Source of the DNA: Chloroflexi bacterium CSP1-4
GTDB lineage: Bacteria; Chloroflexota; Limnocylindria; Limnocylindrales; CSP1-4
DNA length: 43,731 nt
Reading direction: 5' to 3'
NCBI GenBank assembly: GCA_001443375.1
Contig: LDXM01000005.1
Span: forward strand, 77,388-121,118
Part shown: piece after piece, positions 8,016 through 18,654 of the stretch
Layout: each line of letters begins with the position of its first letter
How positions within the stretch are numbered: the first letter of the stretch is position 1
The notes under the pieces: generated by a model
Databases searched by the model: none
The model's input: only the letters and a program-made list of their open reading frames with translations
What the model was told of the DNA's origin: nothing
Position numbers and translations under genes: made by a program

Positions 8016-8831
8016 GTGAGTCGCGCGCCGCATGTCCCCGTCTTCCCGCCCGGCGCGGCACCCGTGAGCTTCCTCATCGACTACGATGGCACGATCTCGC
8101 GCGTGGACGTCGGCGACGCGCTCCTCGAGCGCTTCTACTCCGACCTCGAGCTCCTCGCGGCCAAGGACGACGATTACGACGCGGGTCGCATCGGCTCCCG
8201 CGAGCTGATGCAATGGGACATGGCCGTCCTGCCCGACGACGCTGAGCTGCTGCGCACGACCGCCGCTACGCTTCCCCAGGACGAGACGTTCGCCGGCTTC
8301 GTGGCCGCGGTACGCGAGGCCGGCGCGGTACTCGAGATCGTCAGCGACGGGCTCGGCTTCTATGTGGAGTCAAACCTGGCGCGGTTGGGGTCGGCGCTCG
8401 CGTCGCTGCCCGTGGCCACGAACGACAACCCTGTCGCCGGTCCCGAGGGGATGTCGTTCCCCTACGGCCATCCGGCCTGCTTCGTGTGCGGCACCTGCAA
8501 GCGCGAGCGGGTGCGCGCGCATCAGGTCGGGGGTCGCGTGGTCGTCTTCGTCGGCGACGGGACGAGCGACCGCTACGCGGCGCACCACGCCGACGTCGTC
8601 TTCGCCAAGGGCAGCCTCGAACGTTGGTGCCGCGAGGTGGGATGGCCCCACCGTTCCTGGGACCGCTTTTCGGAGATCGGGGCCTGGACCAGGGCCGCCT
8701 TCGCGAACGGGCAGCTGCCGCGCGCCGGGGCGGACCTGGAGCGGTGGCACGCTGTGCACGGCCGCCCGCCGCGCGACTTCATCTGCGGCCCCGAAGTCTG
8801 GGGCGAGGGCCGGACGGCGCCAGCGCCGTAG
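8016..8831 (+). CDS. HAD-superfamily phosphatase (MtnX/PSP-like)
   Basis: HAD phosphatase of the phosphoserine-phosphatase-like group. The nucleophile motif IDYDGTIS (Asp22, Asp24) is close to the N-terminus, motif II is IVSDGLGFYV, and motif III/IV is VVFVGDGTSDRYAA. Between them CFVCGTCKRERV resembles the Cys/Lys segment of MtnX, the 2-hydroxy-3-keto-5-methylthiopentenyl-1-phosphate phosphatase of methionine salvage, but no other salvage gene is in the window, so the substrate is open. The length of 271 residues includes about 50 extra C-terminal residues (DLERWHAVHGRPPRDF). GTG 8016 fits the upstream TATCCT; GTG 8064, just before the nucleophile motif, is an alternative. Confidence 0.8.
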   Translation: MSRAPHVPVFPPGAAPVSFLIDYDGTISRVDVGDALLERFYSDLELLAAKDDDYDAGRIGSRELMQWDMAVLPDDAELLRTTAATLPQDETFAGFVAAVREAGAVLEIVSDGLGFYVESNLARLGSALASLPVATNDNPVAGPEGMSFPYGHPACFVCGTCKRERVRAHQVGGRVVVFVGDGTSDRYAAHHADVVFAKGSLERWCREVGWPHRSWDRFSEIGAWTRAAFANGQLPRAGADLERWHAVHGRPPRDFICGPEVWGEGRTAPAP

Positions 8832-8862
8832 CCGCCGCCGTGCGGCCGGGCTCCCGACTCTG

Positions 8863-8868
8863 TATCAT
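8863..8868 (+). promoter_or_regulatory. pyrG: Putative pyrG -10 and ribosome site
   Basis: TATCAT at 8863-8868 precedes an A-tract, and GGAGG at 8882-8886 lies 9 bases before ATG 8896. The predicted leader is only about 20 bases, so there is no room for an attenuator of the kind found upstream of some pyr genes. Confidence 0.45.
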
Positions 8869-8892
8869 TCGAAAAACCCCCGGAGGATCTGA

Positions 8893-11207
<2,315 letters not shown>

Positions 11208-11209
11208 CT

Positions 11210-11374
11210 CTCATATGCTCGTCGGGGGAGCACAAGACGGCGATCGACGAAGCGACCCCCCTCTTCGCGGACGTCGGATAGCCGAATTCGGCTAACATGC
11301 GCCGCGATCGAGACTCCCAGGCGCCGAGATGCGCCTCGCTCGACTGCTTACGTTCCCCGGGCGAGCATTTGAGG
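11210..11374. repeat. Imperfect 22-base inverted repeat around a palindrome
   Basis: The left arm begins CTCATATGCTCGTCGGGG at 11210. The reverse complement of the right arm (ending at 11374) begins CTCAAATGCTCGCCCGGGG. About 18 of 22 positions match. The arms enclose about 120 bases that include the perfect palindrome TAGCCGAATTCGGCTA at 11279-11294. It could be a MITE-like relic, a long RNA stem or a divergent binding-site pair. No transposase and no clear target duplication are visible. Confidence 0.4.
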
Positions 11375-11554
11375 ATCGCGAATGCCGCCGGCGCCGGGAA
11401 GCAGCCGCCGACCCCGGACGGCGACAGGCCGCCACCCCGTACCACGGTCTCCTCGATCAGGCCCGGGCATGGGGCAGTCGATGAGGGCCGCCGGGGGGGG
11501 GGGCTGGACCGGTCATCGTGTCTCTGCTCATGGGGCGCACGGCCGCGACGCAGG

Positions 11555-11576
11555 TATGATTATCGATGATCGATAA
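11555..11576 (+). promoter_or_regulatory. Promoter with 17-base palindromic operator, probable GntR site
   Basis: TATGAT (11555-11560) is a good -10 hexamer. It runs into the perfect palindrome TTATCGATGATCGATAA (8-base arms around one G, 11560-11576), which would cover the transcription start. GntR-family dimers bind palindromes of this size, and the second gene of the operon encodes an FCD-type GntR protein, so autoregulation is likely. No clear -35 is present. Confidence 0.55.
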
Positions 11577-11627
11577 GGTGCCAGCCTGGTGATCGCGAAT
11601 CGTGGAGAACCCTCGGAGGACCAGCCC

Positions 11628-13412
11628 GTGGCAGTGACAGAAGCGATCCTCGGTCAGTTCCTCGGTGATGCAGGCTTCCCCGTGAACTGGGATGCCGAGA
11701 TCGAGAAGGACTTCTTCTGGGTCTACGACGACCTGCATTGTCCGCATCCGGTCAGCCCGATGTTCTTCGACATCGGCGGCTGGTGGCTGAGCTGCGATCA
11801 CATGTTCCGGAGGTTCGGGACACCCTTCGCGGTCGACTGGCTGGCAAAGAATGTCAATGGCTACGTCTACACGACCGCCATCCCGGCCGATCCGGAGCTT
11901 CGCATCGATGCGACCGAGTACAGCGCCCGCTACGGAGCGCGGGTGCCGCGCGACGCGGCGTTCGGTGCGACGATGGGGGCATATCTCGACACGGTCCTGC
12001 CCATCTACGGCCGAGACTTCGCCGACTGGTGGCGGGACCGCCTGCGGCCGGAGATGGAGCGCAACTTCGCCTTCCTCGAGGCCCGGCTCGATACCGCCGA
12101 GCGGATGGACCTTGCCGACATTGCCTGTCTCCTCGAGGACGCCATCGACGTCCACGATCGCCATTGGAAAATCCACTGGATGCTCAACTTCGCCCAGCTT
12201 TCGGCAACGCTCGCCCTGCGGGCAGTCATGAAGAAGACGCGCGGCGGGGTCGATGAGCAGCTCCTGGGGCGCCTCCAGAATTCGGCCTCCGATCGGAACT
12301 GGGACTCGATCGAGGCGCTCTGGCGGATGAAGAACGAGGTCCGCGACGACGCCGAGCTTCGGGCCGCGTTCTCGTTCGACGCTGTCGCCGAGATTGCCCG
12401 GTCGCTTCAAGCCAGCGAACGCGGCCGGCGGTTCATCGCCGAGCGAGTCGAGCCGTACCAGCGCGAGTTCGGCTGGCATGCCGTCTGGAGCCACGAGTTC
12501 ATCTTCCCGACGGTCCGCGAGCAGATGGAGCCGGTCCTCGAGCTCGTCCGCGGCTACCTCGCGACGGATTACGACTTCCCGAGCGCGATCGAGGCGATGC
12601 GCCTCGACATCGAGGCCGCCTCGCGGGAGATCCTCGAGGGGCTGGCTGGCGAGGGTCTCGAGGAGATGCGGGCAGCAAACGCCGTCAACCGGCGGATGGC
12701 GCCGTTGACACCCGACCACCACTTCTACATCGATCAGGGCGCGAACGCGCACCTTCGCCTCGTCCTTATGGAGGTCGGCCGGAAGCTCGTCGAGGCCGGC
12801 CGTCTCGACCGACCGGACGATGTCATGTTCCTCCGCTACAACGAGCTGCGGAGCCTCATCGGCAGCGCCGCGGCGATCGCGGCCAGTGAGATCGTCGCCA
12901 ACCGCCGGCTCGAACGGGAAGCCGCGGAACGCCTTCACCCGCGCGACTGGATCGGCACGGTAACTCCCTCGCAGCTCGCCTTCCCGTACCTCGTCAACTG
13001 GGGCTACCCCGACCGCTTCTACCAGCAGCAGTCGGACGACGAACGGCTGATCACCGGCCTCGGGGCATCCGCCGGCGTCATGGAGGGCATCGCGCGGGTC
13101 GTCCGGACCGTCGAGGAATTCGATGAGGTCCGCAATGGCGACATCCTCGTCTGCCAGATGACGAACCCGGCCTGGGTCGTCCTCTTCACGAAGATCGCCG
13201 GGCTCGTCACCGACACCGGCGGGACCACCTCGCATCCGGCGGTCCTGGCGCGCGAGTTCGGCATCCCCGCGGTCATCGGCACCTCGGTGGCGACCCAGCG
13301 CATCGTCACCGGCGACCGCCTCAGGATCGACGGGACGGCCGGGCGGGTGGAGATCCTGCGGGACGCGCCGGGCGCATCGGCGGCCGGAGCGGCCTCCGCC
13401 GTCGGGCGCTGA
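11628..13412 (+). CDS. PEP-utilising phosphohistidine (swivelling) protein without ATP-grasp
   Basis: A 594-residue soluble protein whose C-terminal ~90 residues form the mobile phosphohistidine domain of PEP synthase/PPDK-type enzymes; GGTTSHPAVLAREFGIPAVIG places the phospho-acceptor at His536. The N-terminal ~480 residues are helical, start with WVYDDLHCPHPVSP, and resemble the substrate-side region of split PEP-synthase-like enzymes such as the large phenylphosphate synthase subunit or the substrate domain of rifampin phosphotransferase. No ATP-grasp domain and no PEP/pyruvate TIM barrel are present, so an ATP- or PEP-using partner is required; the PPDK-like protein at the end of the operon is a candidate. 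GTG 11628 is chosen because GGAGGA (11615-11620) lies 7 bases upstream; GTG 11589 is an alternative. The substrate is unknown. Confidence 0.8.
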   Translation: MAVTEAILGQFLGDAGFPVNWDAEIEKDFFWVYDDLHCPHPVSPMFFDIGGWWLSCDHMFRRFGTPFAVDWLAKNVNGYVYTTAIPADPELRIDATEYSARYGARVPRDAAFGATMGAYLDTVLPIYGRDFADWWRDRLRPEMERNFAFLEARLDTAERMDLADIACLLEDAIDVHDRHWKIHWMLNFAQLSATLALRAVMKKTRGGVDEQLLGRLQNSASDRNWDSIEALWRMKNEVRDDAELRAAFSFDAVAEIARSLQASERGRRFIAERVEPYQREFGWHAVWSHEFIFPTVREQMEPVLELVRGYLATDYDFPSAIEAMRLDIEAASREILEGLAGEGLEEMRAANAVNRRMAPLTPDHHFYIDQGANAHLRLVLMEVGRKLVEAGRLDRPDDVMFLRYNELRSLIGSAAAIAASEIVANRRLEREAAERLHPRDWIGTVTPSQLAFPYLVNWGYPDRFYQQQSDDERLITGLGASAGVMEGIARVVRTVEEFDEVRNGDILVCQMTNPAWVVLFTKIAGLVTDTGGTTSHPAVLAREFGIPAVIGTSVATQRIVTGDRLRIDGTAGRVEILRDAPGASAAGAASAVGR

Positions 13413-13425
13413 AAGGAACGTCCGG

Positions 13426-14130
13426 TTGGCCGTCGCACGCACCGTCTCCCGCAGCGTCCTCGCCGATCAGGTCAGGGACCGACTCCTGGAAGGCATCCTC
13501 GACGGGCACTACCCGCCGGATACGCGGATCATCGAGACCCAGGTCGCCCGCGAACTCGGGACCAGCCAGGCGCCCGTCCGCGAAGCCCTCCGAGCGCTCG
13601 AGGGGCTCGGCATCGTCGAGATCACCCCGTTCCGAGGGGCGCGGGTCCGCCGTCCCTCGAAGCACGAGATCATCGAGGCCTACGCCGTTCGGTCGACGCT
13701 CGAGACGCTCGGCGCCCGGTTGGCGGTGCCACGGATGAGCGACGCGGACGTCGCCGAGCTAGCTGGCCACCTCCGGGCGATGCACGCGGCGGCTGCCGAC
13801 CACGACGGGCACGGCGTGGCCGAGGCCGACGCTCGCTTCCACGGGCGGATCGTCGAGCTGGCCGACAACGGCGCGCTCGTAAAGGTCTGGCGCTCGCTCG
13901 AGCCGTTCCCACGCACCTATCTCACGCTCGTCGTGCCCGGTGCCGACCCGGAATGGTCGGCCGCACTCCATGATCCGATCCTGGCCGCGATCCAACGCCG
14001 CGATCCCGAGGCGGTCGTCGCCGCCCTCCAGCGGCATTTCGACGAGGTCAGCGACAACATGGAACGCCGCTGGCCGGACGACGAGCAGGTGGTGGTCGCC
14101 GATCGTCCCCGTAGCCGAAGGAAAGCATGA
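13426..14130 (+). CDS. GntR-family regulator, FCD type
   Basis: A 234-residue transcription factor. The N-terminal winged helix (about residues 8-75) has the GntR pattern ETQVARELGTSQAPVREALRALEGLGIV. The all-helical FCD effector domain (about 85-215) keeps the metal-binding set Asp135, His139, His182 and His204, which usually sits next to a carboxylate ligand site, so the inducer is probably an organic acid. The start is TTG 13426 with AAGGA 8 bases upstream. It sits between the swivelling-domain protein and the HprK-like gene, overlapping the latter's start by 4 bases, and is the obvious candidate to bind the palindrome at 11560-11576. Confidence 0.9.
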   Translation: MAVARTVSRSVLADQVRDRLLEGILDGHYPPDTRIIETQVARELGTSQAPVREALRALEGLGIVEITPFRGARVRRPSKHEIIEAYAVRSTLETLGARLAVPRMSDADVAELAGHLRAMHAAAADHDGHGVAEADARFHGRIVELADNGALVKVWRSLEPFPRTYLTLVVPGADPEWSAALHDPILAAIQRRDPEAVVAALQRHFDEVSDNMERRWPDDEQVVVADRPRSRRKA

Positions 14131-15014
14131 GCTCCAACCTAAAACTCTCCGAGGAGATGTCGGCCGGTCCTGCGAGGCTCCGCGTCGATGTCTACGGGTC
14201 CGAACCCCTTGAGCACGTCCTCGACGACATGAGCTTCCTCGATTACCGCCTCGCCGACGTCCGGATCGAGCCGGAGGTCACCCTTGCCGAACCCGACGTC
14301 GTCTGGCATCAGGACGCCGCCAAGGACATCTCCTACGACGGCCGTCGCATGACGTTTAGCGGACCCTGGCCGGCCGGGCCGATCCAGAAGGTCGTCGTCA
14401 CGATGCTCGCCCTCCGGATGGAGTCGGTCGGACTCCATCCGTTTCATGCCTCGGCCGTCCGCTATCGCGGCACGACGGTCCTCTTCCTCGGCGGCGAGTC
14501 GAACCACGGCAAGTCGATGGGCCAGATCGAGGCCTGCCGCCGCGGCGCGATGCTCGTCTCGACGGAGACGACGGTCATCGATGAGACGGGCCGGGCGGTC
14601 GTCGGGTCGAAGGAGCCGTTCATCAAGAAGCGCACTGAGGGCACCGAGCGCGCCGACAAGGCGGCGCCGGACCGCGGTGTCGAGAAGTTCTTCGGAACGA
14701 TGCCGAGCTGGGAGATCCACACCGCGCCGAGCAACGTCGACGTCGTCGTCGTCCCCGCGATCGATGGCAACTTCGACCCGTCGTGCGCCGCGATGATCCC
14801 GTTCGAACGGCAGTTCCAGACGTTCCACTCGGTCCAGAACTACTTCCTCCTGAACGAGCTGCTCGCGCCGGGCTTTCCCATGCCGATCGTGGACACGGAC
14901 GCGCTCCGCGCGGTGCGGGCCGATTTCGTGCGTCGCTTCGCCGAGCGTCCCTACTTCTTCGTCCGGGCCGCCACGCCGCAGGTGCTCCTGGATGAGGTGG
15001 ATCGGGTGCTCTAG
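14127..15014 (+). CDS. HPr-kinase-like P-loop protein
   Basis: A 295-residue protein with the layout of the HprK C-terminal fold: FHASAVRYRGTTVLFLGGESNHGKS, with the P-loop GESNHGKS at 123-130. In true HPr kinase/phosphorylases the strand after the P-loop helix ends in an acidic pair (ADD) containing the catalytic base; here the segment is MLVSTETTVID, so the pair is replaced. The first ~100 residues are not the HprK N-terminal domain. No HPr or other PTS protein is nearby. It is therefore probably a nucleotide-binding protein with a different target, possibly a His-domain protein or the hydroxylase of the same operon. It overlaps the GntR stop and is 9 bases upstream of the hydroxylase FAD subunit. 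Confidence 0.65.
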   Translation: MSSNLKLSEEMSAGPARLRVDVYGSEPLEHVLDDMSFLDYRLADVRIEPEVTLAEPDVVWHQDAAKDISYDGRRMTFSGPWPAGPIQKVVVTMLALRMESVGLHPFHASAVRYRGTTVLFLGGESNHGKSMGQIEACRRGAMLVSTETTVIDETGRAVVGSKEPFIKKRTEGTERADKAAPDRGVEKFFGTMPSWEIHTAPSNVDVVVVPAIDGNFDPSCAAMIPFERQFQTFHSVQNYFLLNELLAPGFPMPIVDTDALRAVRADFVRRFAERPYFFVRAATPQVLLDEVDRVL

Positions 15015-15023
15015 GCTCGAACC

Positions 15024-15896
15024 ATGCGAGCCTTCGCCTACGAGCGACCGACCACGCTCCAGGGGGCCGTCGCCCTGCTCGCCGAGCACGGTTCCGAGGC
15101 TCGCCTGCTCGCCGGGGGTACGGACCTGATCATCCGCCTGCGCGATGGCTCGATCGCGCCGCGCATCGTCGTCGACCTCAAGCGGATCGCGGAGCTCGAC
15201 GGGCAGATCCGTGAGCACGATGGCGGTCTGACGATCGGGGCACGGGCGGTGATGACGGACATCGCCGCGGACGGGCGCATCCGGCGCGACTACCGGGCCC
15301 TCGCCGAGGCGGCCGCGGTCGTCGGCTCCGTCCAGATCCGGAACCGCGCGACGCTCGCCGGCAACATCTGCAACGCCTCGCCCGCGGCGGACACGGCGCC
15401 GGCGCTCCTCGTCTACGGCGCCCGCGTCATCGCGGCGGGTCCGGCCGGGACCCGACGCATCCCGATCGACGCGTTCTTCGTCCGGTCGGGTGTCACGACC
15501 CTTGCCCGCGGCGAGCTCGTCACCGCGATCGAGCTGCCGCGCCCGACGAGCCGGCCGGGATCCGTCCACCTCCGACGAACGCGACGTCGCGGCCATGACC
15601 TCGCCTCGGTCACCCTGGCCTGTGCGGTCCGCGCCGACGGCGTGACCCAGCTGGCCTACGGCAGCCTCGGCCCGCGGCCGGTCCTCGTCAGCGACGAAAC
15701 CGGCCTGCTCGCCGATCCAACGGCGCCTGAGCTTGCGAAGATGCGGCGCCTCGAGGCCCTGTTCGTCGGCGCCAGCCCATCGCCGCGATCGATGCGCGCC
15801 AGTCCCGAGTACCGCCTGGCGATGCTGCACGTCCTCGGCCTTCGGGCGGTCGGCACTGCCATCGAGCGCCTGGCCCAGGGAAGTGTTCCACGATGA
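15024..15896 (+). CDS. Molybdenum hydroxylase, FAD-binding subunit (CoxM-like)
   Basis: Medium subunit of a xanthine-dehydrogenase-family enzyme, 290 residues. It carries FAD from the 2Fe-2S subunit's electrons to the final acceptor. FAD contacts are visible as LAGGTD (29-34) and TLAGNICNASPAAD (110-123), the two signature loops of the family. No 4Fe-4S insertion of the kind found in 4-hydroxybenzoyl-CoA reductase beta subunits is present. Its stop overlaps the 2Fe-2S subunit start by 4 bases. Subunit order (FAD, 2Fe-2S, Mo) is a common arrangement for these heterotrimers. Confidence 0.93.
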   Translation: MRAFAYERPTTLQGAVALLAEHGSEARLLAGGTDLIIRLRDGSIAPRIVVDLKRIAELDGQIREHDGGLTIGARAVMTDIAADGRIRRDYRALAEAAAVVGSVQIRNRATLAGNICNASPAADTAPALLVYGARVIAAGPAGTRRIPIDAFFVRSGVTTLARGELVTAIELPRPTSRPGSVHLRRTRRRGHDLASVTLACAVRADGVTQLAYGSLGPRPVLVSDETGLLADPTAPELAKMRRLEALFVGASPSPRSMRASPEYRLAMLHVLGLRAVGTAIERLAQGSVPR

Positions 15897-16375
15897 CGAT
15901 GCGCCAGCGGATCGAGCTGACCGTCAACGGGCGCATCCGTTCGGTCGAGGTCGCGCCGCACCACACGCTCCTCGACGTCCTCCGCGACGATCTCGGGCTG
16001 ACCGGCACCAAGGAATGCTGCCTGGTCGGCGAGTGCGGCGCCTGCACCGTCCTGGTCGATGACTTGGCCGTCGATTCCTGCCTCATGCTCGGCGTGGAGG
16101 CGGATGGCGCGAGCGTGACCACGGTCGAGGGCCTGGCCACGGGCGACAAGCTGCACCCGCTCCAGGAGGCCTTCCTCGAGACCGGCGCGGCACAGTGCGG
16201 GTTCTGCATCCCCGGCCAGCTGCTCGCCGCAGCTGCGCTGCTCGCGAACGACCCGCACCCGACGCGAGCGGCGGTCGAGGAGGGCCTCGCCGGCAACCTC
16301 TGCCGTTGCGCCGGCTACGAGCAGATCATCGAGGCCGTCGTGGTCGCCGCGCGGGCGGGGGCCAGCGAGTCATGA
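15893..16375 (+). CDS. Molybdenum hydroxylase, 2Fe-2S subunit (CoxS-like)
   Basis: Small subunit, 160 residues, with the two expected 2Fe-2S clusters. The plant-ferredoxin-type cluster is bound by Cys43, Cys48, Cys51 and Cys63 (CLVGECGAC motif). The second, helical-domain cluster is bound by Cys102, Cys105, Cys137 and Cys139 (QCGFC and NLCRCAGY). It passes electrons from the molybdenum site to the FAD subunit. The start ATG 15893 overlaps the FAD gene and the stop overlaps the large subunit, so the three are translationally coupled. No signal peptide; the enzyme should be cytosolic. Confidence 0.96.
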   Translation: MTMRQRIELTVNGRIRSVEVAPHHTLLDVLRDDLGLTGTKECCLVGECGACTVLVDDLAVDSCLMLGVEADGASVTTVEGLATGDKLHPLQEAFLETGAAQCGFCIPGQLLAAAALLANDPHPTRAAVEEGLAGNLCRCAGYEQIIEAVVVAARAGASES

Positions 16376-18654
16376 CCGACCCGTGCGTCGGCATGTCGCC
16401 TCGACGGGTCGGCGGGCGGGACCGGGTCACCGGCCGGCAGGCCTACGTGGCCGACATCCACCTGGACGACGTCCTGCACGCCAAGCTCGTCAGCCTCGAC
16501 TGCGCGCGGGCACGGATCATCACCGTCGACACGAGCGCCGCCCTCGCGGTCCCCGGCGTCCGCCTCGTCATGACCGCGGCAGATCTCCCGCAGCCGGTCC
16601 CGCGCTTCGGCCCGCAGTTCCAGGATCGGCCGGTCCTGGCGGCGGGGGAGACCCACTACCACGGCGAGCCCTTGGCGGCCATCGCCGCCGAGACGAAGGA
16701 CGCCGCGGAGGAGGCGACCCGGCTCGTCCGGATCGAATACGAAGAGCTGCCGGCCGTCTTCACGATCGCCGGGGCCCTCGACCCGATGGCGCCGCTCGTC
16801 CAGGATCCGGCACTCCGGCCCGGCGATCGGCTGGCGCGCTCGAACGTCCTGCGCGAGCACCACTACGGCTGGGGCGACGTCGACGCGGCCTCCGCGGACG
16901 TGGTCGTCGAGGGGACCTACGCCTTCCCGATGGTCACCCAGTTCGCGATCGAGCCGCACGGGTTCATCGCCGCCCCGGACAGCGACGGGATCGCTGTCTG
17001 GAGCTCGATCCAGCATCCGAACTGGCTGCAGCGGGTCATCGCCAGTCTCCTCCACCTGCCGCTGGCCAAGGTCCGGATCTTCGCGCCCGACCCAGGCGGC
17101 GGGTTCGGCGGCAAGCAGCACGCCAAGTACGAGCCGCTCGTCGCCTTCATGGCCCTCCGAGCGGGTCGACCGGTCCGCCTCGTGCTGACCCTCGAGGAGA
17201 CCTTCCAGGCCGTCCGCCGCGGCGCCTCGGAGATCCATGTCCGCTCCGGCTTCCGCTCGGATGGCGGCCTCGTGTTCCGGGACATCGAGGCGAACTACCT
17301 CATCGGCGCCTATGCGGACATCGCCGACCGGACCGTGGCCAAGGGCAGCTACACCTCGAATGGCCCGTATCGGGTCCCGGCCGTCCGGATCGTGGCCCGG
17401 AGCATCCTCTCCCACACGACGCCCTCGACGGCGTTCCGCGGGTTCGGCAACCCGCAACAGATCTGGGCGGTCGAATCAAACATGGACGAGGCTGCTCGAG
17501 CCCTGGGCATCGATCCGCTCGCGCTCCGGCTCCAGAACCTCGCTCATCCCGGCGAGGCCTTCATCCCCGGCGACACCCCGGCCGACGGGGACTGGGCCCG
17601 GACGGTCGAGCGGGCGGCCGAGTTGATCGGCTGGGGGAGTCCGCCGGCGCCCGGTCGGGGTCGCGGCCTGGCGGTCGGGCTGAAGTCCGGCCCGACGACC
17701 GGCCTGTCGAATTCCATCGTCCGGCTGCTTGCCGACGGGAGCGTCATCGTCTATGCCGGCACGTCCGACATGGGCCAGGGGGCCCGGACGATCTTCGCCC
17801 AGATCGCGGCCGATGAGCTCGGCGCTCCGCTCGACTGGGTCACGGTCGTCATGGGCGACACGGCCGTCGTGCCCTACGACCAGCAGACGTCGGCGAGCCG
17901 GTCGTCGGTGTTCATGGGCAACTCGATCCTCCTCGCCTGCCGCGACATCCAGGCCAAGATCCGCGCCATGGCGGCGAGGCTCGAGCCCGTCGATGAGGCC
18001 GCGGTCGTCGTGGAGCGCGGCGAGGTCCGGATCGGCGGGCGCGTCACGCCCATCCGCGACGTCCTGGTCCGTGGGCTGGGTCGCCTCGGCGGCGAGCTCA
18101 TCGGGATCGGCGAGATGCGCAAGGAAGCGGAACCGGAGCATCCGCTCGGCGGCACGGCCGCGTTCTTCGAGTTCAACTGCACCGCGGTCGAGGTCGAGGT
18201 CGACCGGGAGACCGGTGACGTCGTCGTCGCGCGCCACGTCACCGTATCCGATGTCGGCAAGGCCATGAACCCGATCCAGGTCCGGGGCCAGGACGAGGGC
18301 GCCGCCATCATGGGTCTCGGACACACCCTCATGGAGCACATCATCCACGACGAGGCGGGCCGGATCCGCAACCTCGGGGCGATCGACTACCGGATCCCGA
18401 CCAGCCTGGACCTGCCCCTACGCATGGAGAGCGACTTCGTCGAGAACGCGGATGGGCCGGGCCCGTACGGCGCGAAGGGCATGAGCGAGGGCGCTCTCCT
18501 GTGCGTCGCGCCTGCCGTTGCGGCGGCCGTCCATGACGCGACGGGCGTCCGGATCCGCGACCTGCCGCTCTCGCCGGAGCGCGTCTGGCGCGCGCTGCAC
18601 GACGCTGCCGAGTCGCCCGACGCCGGAGCCCCCGAGGCGATCGACGCCCGATGA
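16372..18654 (+). CDS. Molybdenum hydroxylase, molybdopterin-binding large subunit
   Basis: Catalytic subunit, 760 residues, xanthine dehydrogenase/aldehyde oxidase family. Cofactor-site motifs are GGGFGGKQ (242-249), AFRGFGNPQ (354-362) and SDMGQG (465-470, Gln469), and the catalytic base is Glu706 in GAKGMSEG. The loop AFRGFGNPQ resembles xanthine dehydrogenases and hydroxybenzoyl-CoA reductase-like enzymes and lacks the Cys-containing CO dehydrogenase loop, so it is not a form I CO dehydrogenase. The substrate is unknown. No cofactor sulfuration or insertion gene (XdhC, CoxDEF, MobA) is in the operon, so maturation must be supplied from elsewhere. The stop overlaps the PPDK-like gene by 4 bases. 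Confidence 0.93.
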   Translation: MTDPCVGMSPRRVGGRDRVTGRQAYVADIHLDDVLHAKLVSLDCARARIITVDTSAALAVPGVRLVMTAADLPQPVPRFGPQFQDRPVLAAGETHYHGEPLAAIAAETKDAAEEATRLVRIEYEELPAVFTIAGALDPMAPLVQDPALRPGDRLARSNVLREHHYGWGDVDAASADVVVEGTYAFPMVTQFAIEPHGFIAAPDSDGIAVWSSIQHPNWLQRVIASLLHLPLAKVRIFAPDPGGGFGGKQHAKYEPLVAFMALRAGRPVRLVLTLEETFQAVRRGASEIHVRSGFRSDGGLVFRDIEANYLIGAYADIADRTVAKGSYTSNGPYRVPAVRIVARSILSHTTPSTAFRGFGNPQQIWAVESNMDEAARALGIDPLALRLQNLAHPGEAFIPGDTPADGDWARTVERAAELIGWGSPPAPGRGRGLAVGLKSGPTTGLSNSIVRLLADGSVIVYAGTSDMGQGARTIFAQIAADELGAPLDWVTVVMGDTAVVPYDQQTSASRSSVFMGNSILLACRDIQAKIRAMAARLEPVDEAAVVVERGEVRIGGRVTPIRDVLVRGLGRLGGELIGIGEMRKEAEPEHPLGGTAAFFEFNCTAVEVEVDRETGDVVVARHVTVSDVGKAMNPIQVRGQDEGAAIMGLGHTLMEHIIHDEAGRIRNLGAIDYRIPTSLDLPLRMESDFVENADGPGPYGAKGMSEGALLCVAPAVAAAVHDATGVRIRDLPLSPERVWRALHDAAESPDAGAPEAIDAR

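Larger units (their letters stand above)
11208..11627. other. 420-base non-coding region with repeats and an operator
   Basis: No convincing gene lies here; short ORFs at 11297-11569 and on the minus strand have no ribosome site or family resemblance. The stretch holds an imperfect inverted repeat (11210-11231 with 11353-11374), a 16-base palindrome (11279-11294), an 11-base G run (11493-11503) and a promoter-operator at 11555-11576. It marks the junction between housekeeping genes and the accessory cluster. Confidence 0.7.

Noticed and set aside
11297-11569. 90-residue plus-strand ORF in the intergenic region
   Set aside because: No Shine-Dalgarno, low-complexity composition, spans the G run and runs into the operator.
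11457-13442. 661-residue minus-strand ORF
   Set aside because: Antisense to the swivelling-domain protein; no motif, and it would cross the operator.
14127-15014. Calling the P-loop protein a true HPr kinase/phosphorylase
   Set aside because: The catalytic acidic pair is missing and there is no HPr or PTS gene nearby.
16372-18654. Calling the hydroxylase an aerobic CO dehydrogenase
   Set aside because: The active-site loop is AFRGFGNPQ, without the Cys-containing loop of form I CoxL, and no coxDEF genes are present.
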